Source: Microthrixaceae bacterium (GTDB taxonomy: Bacteria; Actinomycetota; Acidimicrobiia; Acidimicrobiales; DATDAH01). Taken from it: a stretch of 37,276 nucleotides of DNA. The stretch covers positions 1 through 37,276 of the forward strand of contig JACJWK010000025.1 in NCBI GenBank assembly GCA_020637195.1, written 5' to 3'. The notes under the pieces are model-generated. The model was not told the origin of the DNA and searched no databases. It was given only the letters and a program-made list of their open reading frames with translations. How positions within the stretch are numbered: the stretch's first letter is position 1; each line of letters begins with the position of its first letter. Shown here in pieces: positions 24,105 through 31,660 of this stretch. Made by a program: the position numbers and the translations under genes.

Positions 24105-27100
24105 CTACGCCGGACGCCCCGGGAGCGTCCACGCCCCGATCATCTCGACGGCGCAGGACCCGAGGTCGTCGGCGAGGTCCGCGGCCCGAGACGCGGTGGT
24201 CGCGGCCTCCGGGTCGTTCACGCGGCCCTCGACGCGGCCGAGATGGGCGAGGGCGTGCACCGCGGCGGGCCACGCACCCGCGGCCTCGGCCGACGCCACG
24301 GCCTCACGGTGGGCGAGGAGGGCCTCGTCGTCGCGCCCGAGGGTCTCGAGGGCCAGTCCAGCGACGACGCGAGGGGCGTCAGCGCCGTGAGGCCCGGCAG
24401 GACCGCCGACCACTGGTGCGCCAGCGGCTCGAGCACGTCAACGAGCGTCGACGCCAGCTCGCGATCGCCACCGGCGGCGGCGCGCAGGGCCAGGCCGTCG
24501 AGCTCGAACGCGTTGAGGGTCTCGAGGGCGGCATCGGCTGGGACCACGGCCGCGTCCGCGGCCGGCCCCCCGGTCGGCGGCGCGCCCCCCGACAGGACGA
24601 GGAGCGCCGACGCGTGTGCACCCGGTGCGCCGCCATCCCCTTCGGGGTGCGCCTCGGCGGCATGGCCGGTGGGGTGCATGTCGACGAGCGCCTCCGGGTC
24701 ACCCCACAGCCAGCGGCGGCCACGGTCCAGCTGAGCGCTGGCGGCCACCGGCAGACTCGAGCCGAGCCGACGGGCGTGGGCCTCCGCGTCGCCGGCCATG
24801 CGACGGGCGTCCTCCGATCGGCCCTCGGCGAGCGCCAGCCCGGCGCACCGGAGCCGATGCCCCCAGAGGTGGAACACGTCGCCGAGCGCGCCGGCGAGCT
24901 CGCCGAACCGGTCGAGGGCCTGTGCTGTCCCGGCGCCAGGGCCTCGAACCCGTGGATCACCCGCCACCGGTGGCCCCAGCACCTGATCGCGTCGTCCCCC
25001 GTCTCGGCGCCGATGCCCACGAGTCGGTCGGCGGCGGCCAACCGTCCGTCCAGTGCCGCCGCCTCGAACCACGCCGCTGGCGGGCCCGGAGGACGAACGC
25101 CTCGGTCGCGGCGTCGCCCGCGGCCCGGCTCAGCTCCAGCGCTCGGAGAACTCCGGCCGACGGCGGCCTGACCCCCGGCGTGGTCCCATCGGTGGATGCG
25201 GCGACCGCCAGCAGCCGGCGCGATGGGTGCGGTCGCCTGGGGAGCCGATCGAGGGCCTGCAGCAGTCGCCTCCGCCCGGTACTCGCTGATGTTCAGGTCC
25301 TCGGAGTGCCGGCCAAGGCCAGGACCGAGTCCGCGAACAACGACGCCGACTGCGGCTGGAGTAGCGGACTGCCTGTGGCGCGTCGGCGTAGCTGCCCGGT
25401 GGTCGCTGGCGAGGTACGGGCCTGGCTGCAGCCGATGTGCGCCTGCCATGGTGGTGGGGTCGGACGGTCCTCCAGGAGCGCCAACGCGCTGTCGAACCGG
25501 TGCACCGCCTCGGTGTAGAGCAGCAGACGCAACGCCTCCTCGCCCCCGGCCACCGGCGATCGGGCCGTCCATGCGCCGATCGACCGTGGTCGCTGGCGAC
25601 GGCGTGGTCGGCGGCATCTCTCGGGGCCAGGTCGGGGAGGCCCGCGATCGCCCAGTGGAGGTCCTCACGCTCGACGGCGGTCATCCCGGCGAGGATCACG
25701 TCGCGGATCAGGTCGTGGTGGAAGCGGTGCTCGTCGTCATCGCCGGGTCCACCGACCCGCCTCGACCGCAGTGGACGATCGCTCGGGGGAGACCCCGGCC
25801 AGGGTTGCGGCATCACGGAGCCGAAAGCGACGACCGGCCACCGCGCCGGCACGCAGGAGCTCGGTCGTCTCGTGGTCGACCGCGGCCAGGTGCCGTTCGA
25901 CGACGGCCTGGACCGCCTCCGTGGGGCCGGCCCGCTCCCCACCGAGAGCACCTGGCCGACGAAGAACGGGTTGCCGGCCGTCGCGACCACAACCGTTCGG
26001 GATCGTGACCGCTCGCGCTTCCGAGCCGGTCGAGCAGGTGGACCAGGTCCGAGGTCGTCAGACCTGCCAGCGCGACCTGCTCGACCCGACCCTGCGTGGC
26101 GACGCTGTCGAGCCAGTCGACGAGGGCGGGGTTCCGGTCGGCCTGACGGCGATGTCCGGCCAGGACGAGGAGGGGCTCGTCTCGGAGCCCGCCCAGCACT
26201 CGACCCAGGAGCGCGACGGCGTCGTCGTCCGCCCAGTGCAGGTCGTCGAGCACCAGCAGGGTCGGGCCCGATCGGGTCACGATCCGCACCGCGGCGACGA
26301 CCGCATCCGCCAGGCGGGCGCGGTCGGTCTCGGGGTCGACCGGACGGGGACCGGCGAGCCCGAGGCGCGCGGTGAGTCCCGGAACGATCCGCCCGAGGCT
26401 CTCGGCGGTGGTGACGTCGAGCCGTTCCAGCACCTCGTCGCTGATCAGCCCGACCAGTCGTGACATCACGGAGCGCAGCGGCCCCAGCCCGTCCCGAACG
26501 CCCGGATCACAGGCGCCGAAGAGGACGGCGGCGTCGCCGGTGACCAGCCGTGCGACCTCCTCCATCAGGCGGGTCTTCCCGACGCCCGGCTCCCCGGCCA
26601 GGACCACCGCGCCGAGCGACTCGACCGCTCGGCACCGATCCGCCAACTCGTCGGCCAGCGCATCTCGCCCCACGAACGGCAGCGGTGGCGGTGGGCGGAC
26701 CCATCCCACGTCGACCACGCGGTGGTCGGCGGCGCCCGCCGGGGCGTCCAGGGCCGATCGGTACGCCGCGTCGAGGGCGGGTCCGGGCGCGGCACCCACC
26801 TCGTCGGCCAGCAGGCGACGGGCCCGCTCGTAGGTGCGCAACGCTTCGGCCACCCGACCGTCGACCACCAGCGCTTCGACCAGGAGTGACCAGCGACGCT
26901 CCCGCAGCGGCGCCTCCGCCACCAGGCGCTCGAGCGTGGCCACGGCGGCGCCGGGCGACGCACCGATGAGGCGGGACGCGGGTCTCCTCCAACTGCTGTC
27001 GAGTCTCCTGAGACGAGCCGACTCGGCCTGCACCGCCATGTCGTCGAGACTGGGGAAGGGTCGGCTGCCAGAGCCTGAGCGCGGTCGACGTCGGTCGGAT

Positions 27101-27435
27101 CGTTGCCGCCCGCCCCGAGAGCGGCTCTGGGCCAGCTGGTCGAAGCGGACCCGACCGATCTGGACCGAGGAACTGAGTCGATACTTCCCTGTCGACCGTG
27201 TCGACCACCGGACGCGCCCGCAGGCCCGGAGGCCTGACACGAGCCCGTGGATGGCCTTGTTGGCCGTCGGCGGCGCGACCTCGCCCCACACGGCCTCCAT
27301 CAGGTCCTCGACCGACGCCGAGCCCGGCGCGGCGAGGGCCAGGGCGGCGACCAGTCGCTGGAGACGGGGCGCGAGCGGCACCACCCGGGTCGTACCGTCC
27401 CGAACCTCGACCGGTCCCAGGACTCGCACCTCCAC
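24105..27435 (-). pseudogene. Frame-broken SARP/BTAD-type regulator with ATPase and helical repeats
   Basis: The fragments outline one regulator of about 1100 residues. The first 540-residue frame has a winged-helix start (MEVRVLGPVEVRDGTTRVVP, LMEAVWGEVAPPTANKAIHG), a BTAD part (APLRERRWSLLVEALVVDGR, LRTYERARRLLADEVG) and an ATPase with Walker A GEPGVGKT and Walker B TLLVLDDLHWADD. Beyond about 26000 the protein continues in other frames: ATAGNPFFVGQVLSVG, then HRFHHDLIRDVILAGMTAVE, LYTEAVHRFDSALALLED, RFGELAGALGDVFHLWGHRL and LETLGRDDEALLAHREAVAS, ending at 24105. Short compensated slips also occur near 27000. Six or more frame changes argue for a decayed gene or poor local sequence. It diverges from the hydrolase gene at 27551. 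Confidence 0.78.
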
Positions 27436-27550
27436 CCGACCGACGCTACCGATCCCCGATCTCCCGGCGGGGCTCGCGCCGCCATTACCGAACCGTTACC
27501 ACGATGACCGAGGCTCGATGACCGAGACGACCGAGGACGGAGGCCGACCC
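27436..27550. promoter_or_regulatory. Intergenic region with 11-base-spaced direct repeats
   Basis: Between the divergent regulator and alpha/beta hydrolase genes, TTACCGA at 27485 and TTACCAC at 27496 form direct repeats exactly 11 bases apart, with further ACCG copies nearby. SARP regulators usually bind heptamer direct repeats with 11-base spacing. This may be the operator of the neighbouring, now broken, regulator. GGAGG seven bases before ATG 27551 is the ribosome site of the hydrolase. Confidence 0.4.
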
Positions 27551-28327
27551 ATGACCACCAGCACAGAGCGCACCACGACGGAGCGACGGGTGTCGTCCCG
27601 AGGGCACGAGATCGCGTACGACGTCTCGGGCTCGGGATCGCCCGTGGTCCTCGTACCGGGCTTCCTCATGGGCCGCGTCCGCTGGACCGAGACCGGGACG
27701 GTGGCGGCGCTCGCCGAGCGCCATCAGGTGGTGAGCGTGGATCCCCTCGGTTTCGGCGACAGCTCGAGGCCCCACGACCCGTCCCAGTACGACGCGGCCG
27801 GGTTGGCGGCCGACCTCGTGGCCGTCCTGGACGCCGAGGGAATCGAGTCGGCGCACCTGTGGGGCTACTCCCGAGGGACCGGGCTGGTGGCCGACGTCGC
27901 CTGTCTCCACCCGGGACGGGTGCGGTCCCTGGTCGTCGGCGGCGCGCCGATCCACGTCCCCCGCTCGGCGCTGCCACCGAACCCGGACTTCGTGGCCGCC
28001 CTGCGCTCGGGCGACTGGGAGCGGGCGTGGGCCCTGTTCGGGATACCGCTGCCCGACGACATCAAGACCACGATGGAGGCCCGCAACGACCCGGCGGCGG
28101 CCGCAGCGGCCCACGCCGGCCTCGTCCAGGACGTCGACCGCTCGCGCATCGACTGCCCGGTCATGGAGTACGTCGGCGGCGGCGAGTGGTTCTGGGAGGT
28201 CGTGCGCGACGAGGCCGAGGCCAACGGCGCCCGCCTGGAGGTGATCGGCGACCTCGGTCACGCCGAGACCTTCCAGGCGACCGGGACCGTCGTGCCCCTC
28301 GTCGAGGACTTCCTCGCCTCGGTGTGA
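27551..28327 (+). CDS. Alpha/beta hydrolase
   Basis: A 258-residue soluble alpha/beta-hydrolase. The oxyanion segment VVLVPGFLMG (about 32-41) is followed by DPLGFGDSSRP (64-74). The nucleophile elbow is GYSRG with Ser107, and the likely catalytic histidine is in GDLGHAETF near the C-terminus. This is the haloperoxidase/esterase-like branch, and the substrate cannot be told. ATG 27551 is chosen because GGAGG lies seven bases upstream; ATG 27518 would add 11 residues without such a site. It ends 48 bases before a lipoprotein serine hydrolase and may share its transcript. Confidence 0.9.
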   Translation: MTTSTERTTTERRVSSRGHEIAYDVSGSGSPVVLVPGFLMGRVRWTETGTVAALAERHQVVSVDPLGFGDSSRPHDPSQYDAAGLAADLVAVLDAEGIESAHLWGYSRGTGLVADVACLHPGRVRSLVVGGAPIHVPRSALPPNPDFVAALRSGDWERAWALFGIPLPDDIKTTMEARNDPAAAAAAHAGLVQDVDRSRIDCPVMEYVGGGEWFWEVVRDEAEANGARLEVIGDLGHAETFQATGTVVPLVEDFLASV

Positions 28328-28375
28328 GCCGACGCGCGGGGGCAGCGACGCGATGCAGGCAGTCCGGGAGGGACG

Positions 28376-29578
28376 ATGACGAGACGCCACACCCACGCCG
28401 CACTCCGGAGCCCGAGCCGCAGGTGCGGGCTCGTCGGACGACCTCGCCGGTCGGTCCTGGCACTCGTGCTCCTCGTGGCGCTGGCCGCGGCCGCGTGTGG
28501 CGACGCGGGAGACGAGCCGGCCGAGGCGGACGGCGAGCCCGCGACCACGACCACGTCGCGGGTCGACTCGGCCTTCCCGAGCCCGGAGTGGCCGGAGGTC
28601 GACCCTGGCGAGGCGGGCTTCGACCCCGCGTCCCTCGACGACGCCGTGGCCATCGCCGAGGCGACCGGGTCGCACTGCTTCGCGGTGACCCGCCACGGCG
28701 AGCTCGTCGGCGAGTGGGCGTTCGGCGACTTCGGCCCCGACGACTCGATGGCGTGGTTCTCGATGACCAAGTCGCTGATGTCGGTGCTGGTGGGGATGGC
28801 CCAGACCGACGGGCTGCTCGACATCGACGACGCGGCGAGCGACTACCTCGAGTCCTGGCAGGACACCGAGAGCGAGGACGTGACCATCCGCGACCTCCTC
28901 GCGAACGACTCGGGCCGGGCCTGGTCACCGGCCATCGACAGCGACCTCGTTCGTGCCGGCGATGCCACCGCGTACGCGATCGGTCTCGGACAGGACCACG
29001 AGCCGGGCGAGCTGTGGGCCTACAACCAGTCCGCCATCCAGGCCCTCGAGGGCATCCTCGACGCCGCGCTGGCGGGCACCGGGCGGGACCCCGTCGGGTA
29101 CGCCGAGGAGCGACTGATCGAACCGCTGGGGCTCAGCGGCGACTGGGGGACCGACAGCGCCGGGAACCTGACCGGCTACATCGGCTACACCGGCACCTGT
29201 GACGACGCCCTGCGGCTGGGCCACCTCGCCCTGAACCTCGGCGAGTGGGACGGCGAGCAGCTCGTCGACGCGGACTTCATGGAGCAGGCGACCCGCCGGC
29301 CGTCCCAGGACCTCGAGCAGGCCTACGGTCTGCTCTGGTGGCGGAACACCGACGGCGGCTGGCTGGACCAGGACGGGGTCCAGCAGGAGTCGGGCCTGGC
29401 CTTCCCCGGTGAGCCGATCGACAGCTTCTCGGCACGCGGAGCCGGCGGCCAGGCGGCGATCGTGTTCCCCTCCGACGGCGTGGTCATCGCCCGACTGTCG
29501 CCGATCGTCCCCGATCAGGAGGGCGACCCCCTCGAGGAGATCTCCGACGCCGTGGCCCGGGCGATCATCGAACCCTGA
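28376..29578 (+). CDS. Lipoprotein serine hydrolase, beta-lactamase/NylB-like fold
   Basis: A 400-residue exported protein. An arginine-rich start, hydrophobic helix SVLALVLLVALAAAA and Cys41 form a lipoprotein signal, though the residue at -3 is alanine rather than leucine. An acidic/threonine linker follows. The catalytic fold shows FSMTKS (Ser129, Lys132 of SxxK), WAYNQSA (Tyr216, in place of YxN) and a late ARGAGGQ in the KTG position. This arrangement suits carboxylesterases or 6-aminohexanoate-dimer hydrolases rather than a true beta-lactamase. GGGAGG before ATG 28376 supports the start. A frame-broken relative lies at 22800-23936. Confidence 0.9.
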   Translation: MTRRHTHAALRSPSRRCGLVGRPRRSVLALVLLVALAAAACGDAGDEPAEADGEPATTTTSRVDSAFPSPEWPEVDPGEAGFDPASLDDAVAIAEATGSHCFAVTRHGELVGEWAFGDFGPDDSMAWFSMTKSLMSVLVGMAQTDGLLDIDDAASDYLESWQDTESEDVTIRDLLANDSGRAWSPAIDSDLVRAGDATAYAIGLGQDHEPGELWAYNQSAIQALEGILDAALAGTGRDPVGYAEERLIEPLGLSGDWGTDSAGNLTGYIGYTGTCDDALRLGHLALNLGEWDGEQLVDADFMEQATRRPSQDLEQAYGLLWWRNTDGGWLDQDGVQQESGLAFPGEPIDSFSARGAGGQAAIVFPSDGVVIARLSPIVPDQEGDPLEEISDAVARAIIEP

Positions 29579-29740
29579 CGGCCCACGATGGGACCGGGTC
29601 GCCCCGAGCTCGACACCCACTCACCGGCCCCAGGGGTGCACAGCAGCGGCGACGGCCACCTGCGCGGCGATGCCGAAGAGAACCTCGATGCCGATCACCG
29701 GCGCCGGCGTTCTCGCAGGGAGGCGACGGTGGAGCCTGGC

Positions 29741-30109
29741 TCAGCGGATCTGGCGCACCCGGCCGCCGTCGCCCCAGGCGCCGTCGGCGGTGAGCACATC
29801 GGCGTCTTCCCGCTCGCCCAGGGCCAGACAGAGCCGGTCGGCCAGCGACAGGCCCTCGCCGCGGCGCCACCGGAGGGCGGCCCACTCGCCGTCCTCCGCC
29901 GAGACCGGTTCGACGACGAGGTCGTAGCTGGCCAGGAGGGCCCGCACGAGCTCCCAGTCGCGGCCGGCCGCCAGCACCCGCTGCGCCACCTCCGACCAGT
30001 TGGCTGCGCCGCACCGGGCGCCCTCGACGAGCGCGTCCTCGACCACGTCGCCGCCAGGCTCGTCCTGAACGAACGCCAGCAGCGCCGAAGCGTCGAGGAC
30101 GGCGCTCAC
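29741..30109 (-). CDS. vapC: VapC-like PIN-domain toxin
   Basis: A 122-residue PIN-domain protein. The acidic metal site is visible: Asp6 in SAVLDASALLAF, Glu40 in NWSEVAQR, Asp91 in LSLADRLCLALG and Asp109 in VLTADGAW. PIN toxins are Mg-dependent RNases, often cutting tRNA or rRNA. The GTG at 30109 overlaps the antitoxin stop as GTGA, the usual antitoxin-first arrangement. The whole fold is present, so the toxin is probably functional. Confidence 0.92.
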   Translation of the reverse strand: MSAVLDASALLAFVQDEPGGDVVEDALVEGARCGAANWSEVAQRVLAAGRDWELVRALLASYDLVVEPVSAEDGEWAALRWRRGEGLSLADRLCLALGEREDADVLTADGAWGDGGRVRQIR

Positions 30110-30351
30110 GCGGCGTCCTCGCCCGCCGCCTCGCGCCGCCGCTCGGCCAACAGGTCACCCACGAGGTCGAGTCCCTGCAGTTCCCGGCGCACCCGGTCCC
30201 GCGCCTGCGCCTGGGTCATCAGCACGATCCCCGCCGGCGTCTCGAGCAGCACGAGGCGAGTTCCCTCCGCCAACCCGCTGCGTTCGCGCACCGCGGCGGG
30301 CACGACCAGCCGGCCCCGATCTCCCATCGTCACCGTGTGTGTCCCACTCAT
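30106..30351 (-). CDS. vapB: AbrB/SpoVT-type antitoxin (VapB-like)
   Basis: An 81-residue protein. The swapped-hairpin DNA-binding domain is THTVTMGDRGRLVVPAAVRE (about residues 4-23), followed by GTRLVLLETPAGIVLMTQ. A helical tail (RRELQGLDLVGDLLAERRRE) should wrap the PIN toxin. It neutralises the downstream toxin and probably represses the shared promoter. There is no ribosome site before ATG 30351. A TAGAGT box six bases upstream points to a leaderless transcript. Confidence 0.9.
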   Translation of the reverse strand: MSGTHTVTMGDRGRLVVPAAVRERSGLAEGTRLVLLETPAGIVLMTQAQARDRVRRELQGLDLVGDLLAERRREAAGEDAA

Positions 30352-30357
30352 GTCGAG

Positions 30358-30363
30358 ACTCTA
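30358..30363 (-). promoter_or_regulatory. -10 box of leaderless vapB transcript
   Basis: On the minus strand TAGAGT is followed by CTCGAC and the ATG at 30351. The spacing of six bases and absence of a ribosome site fit transcription starting at or next to the A of ATG. The -35 region is not clear. Confidence 0.45.
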
Positions 30364-30637
30364 CCAATCAGTGCATACGTGTGGGATGTCCGAGGTGCCG
30401 ACTCCGTATCGCAGCTCGACCGCGTCACCCGGATCATCGTCCCGGTCCCCACACGCGTGGAGACCCCCGCTGAGCGGGAGTTTCACCGGATTCCCCAGGT
30501 CAGCGACCCGATCCGAGTGACCGTTGGCCACACCCAGTGACCGCGGGTGACCGCCAGGAAGTGGTCCGAAGGCGGTCTGGCCGCCCTCCTCGTGGTCCCT
30601 CCGGCCTGCCCCCGGCGCCGCGTGGGAGCATGAGCCG

Positions 30638-30760
30638 GTGCACGTGGGCTCGGGTACCACCGTCGACGACGAGGCGCTCGCCGGCCTCTCCCGTGGCCAC
30701 GGGATCCGACCCCTCGCCCGGTCGCACCGGTTCGCGCCCATCGAGGGCGGAGGCACATGA
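30638..30760 (+). pseudogene. 5' remnant of an MNT nucleotidyltransferase antitoxin gene
   Basis: A 40-codon frame starts VHVGSGTTVDDEALAGLSRG then HGIRPLA. It matches the start of the intact MNT gene at 34507 (VELASGTTVDDAALAELCRR, YGIRHLA) residue for residue over about 26 positions. The match stops just before the GSxxR catalytic loop; the frame then runs RSHRFAPIEGGGT to a stop. The catalytic part is gone, so this is a truncated copy. Its TGA overlaps the ATG of the next gene. The 270 bases before it (30364-30637) hold nothing recognisable. Confidence 0.75.
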
Positions 30761-31497
30761 CCGCGCCCGACGTGCCGGGCGGGGGCACGGACGGTCACGG
30801 GTCCGGCGCGCCGGAGTCGTCGGATGCCTACTCGCGAGCGGTGGAGCGCACCTCCCGGCTTCTGGCGAGGATCGACGAGCGGACGGCCGTCCCCGCAACC
30901 CCGGGCTGGCTCGCGCGCGACGTCCTGGCGCACCTCGTCGGCGTGGCCGACGACGTCCTGGCCGGCAACGTCCAGCAGTACGCCCAGGACCAGTGGACCG
31001 AGGCTCAGGTCGCGGCGCGTCGCGACCGGAGCGTCGACGACCTCTTGTCCGACTGGGAGTCCCTCGTCGAACCGCTGGTCGCGGTGCTTCGTGACCCGGT
31101 CGCCCGGGGGCTCGACGCCTCCTTCGCGTCTCTGCCCGTGATCGACCTCCTCGCCCACGAGCACGACCTCCGTGAGGCGGTCGGCGAGGTCGGCTTCGCC
31201 GACGCGACCGTGTGGACGGCGGTCGAAAGCCGGCGACGGGAGGTCCTGGCGCTCCAGCACGCGATGGCTCTTCTCCCCCCGCTCGAGGTACGGACCGACG
31301 ATGGGGACCGATGGACGTTCGGCGAAGGTCCGGGAGGAGCGACGGTGACGGCGCCACGCTACGAGCTCTGGCGCTCGCTCGAGGGTCGGCGGACGAGGAG
31401 CGCCGTCGCCGACTTCGACTGGACGGTGGACCCTGGCGCCTACCTCGACCACTGGGTGGCGTTCGTGTTCGAGTGGGTTCCCGAACCGGCACCCTGA
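30757..31497 (+). CDS. Maleylpyruvate isomerase-like, mycothiol-dependent/DinB-fold protein
   Basis: A 246-residue protein of the mycothiol-dependent maleylpyruvate isomerase N-terminal family. The four-helix metal-binding bundle shows YSRAVERTSRLLARIDERT, TPGWLARDVLAHLVGVADDV and LPVIDLLAHEHDLREAVGEV; the histidines in DVLAHL and LAHEHDLR are candidate metal ligands. The C-terminal third (VTAPRYELWRSLEGRRTRSA) is the usual small extra domain. The family performs thiol-dependent isomerisation or transfer using mycothiol. The exact substrate is unknown. GGCGGAGG lies four bases before ATG 30757. Confidence 0.85.
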   Translation: MTAPDVPGGGTDGHGSGAPESSDAYSRAVERTSRLLARIDERTAVPATPGWLARDVLAHLVGVADDVLAGNVQQYAQDQWTEAQVAARRDRSVDDLLSDWESLVEPLVAVLRDPVARGLDASFASLPVIDLLAHEHDLREAVGEVGFADATVWTAVESRRREVLALQHAMALLPPLEVRTDDGDRWTFGEGPGGATVTAPRYELWRSLEGRRTRSAVADFDWTVDPGAYLDHWVAFVFEWVPEPAP

Positions 31498-31532
31498 CAC
31501 CCCCTACTCGGTCCCGGTCCGACCCCGGAGCC

Positions 31533-31547
31533 GCCGCCTTCGGCGGT
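31533..31547. terminator. Weak hairpin between converging genes
   Basis: CCGCC-TTC-GGCGG forms a five-pair stem (31534-31546), extendable by one wobble pair, in the 163-base gap between converging genes. There is no thymine tract on either strand, so terminator activity is only a possibility based on position. Confidence 0.25.
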
Positions 31548-31660
31548 CGCGGCCTCGCGGTCCCACCGGGGCGACCCGCCAGTGACCGTGCGCGTCCGCC
31601 GGCTCGTGGTCCGAGCTGAGCGTGGTCCCCCCTGGCCGTCCGGCTCCTGATCCGGCCGCG

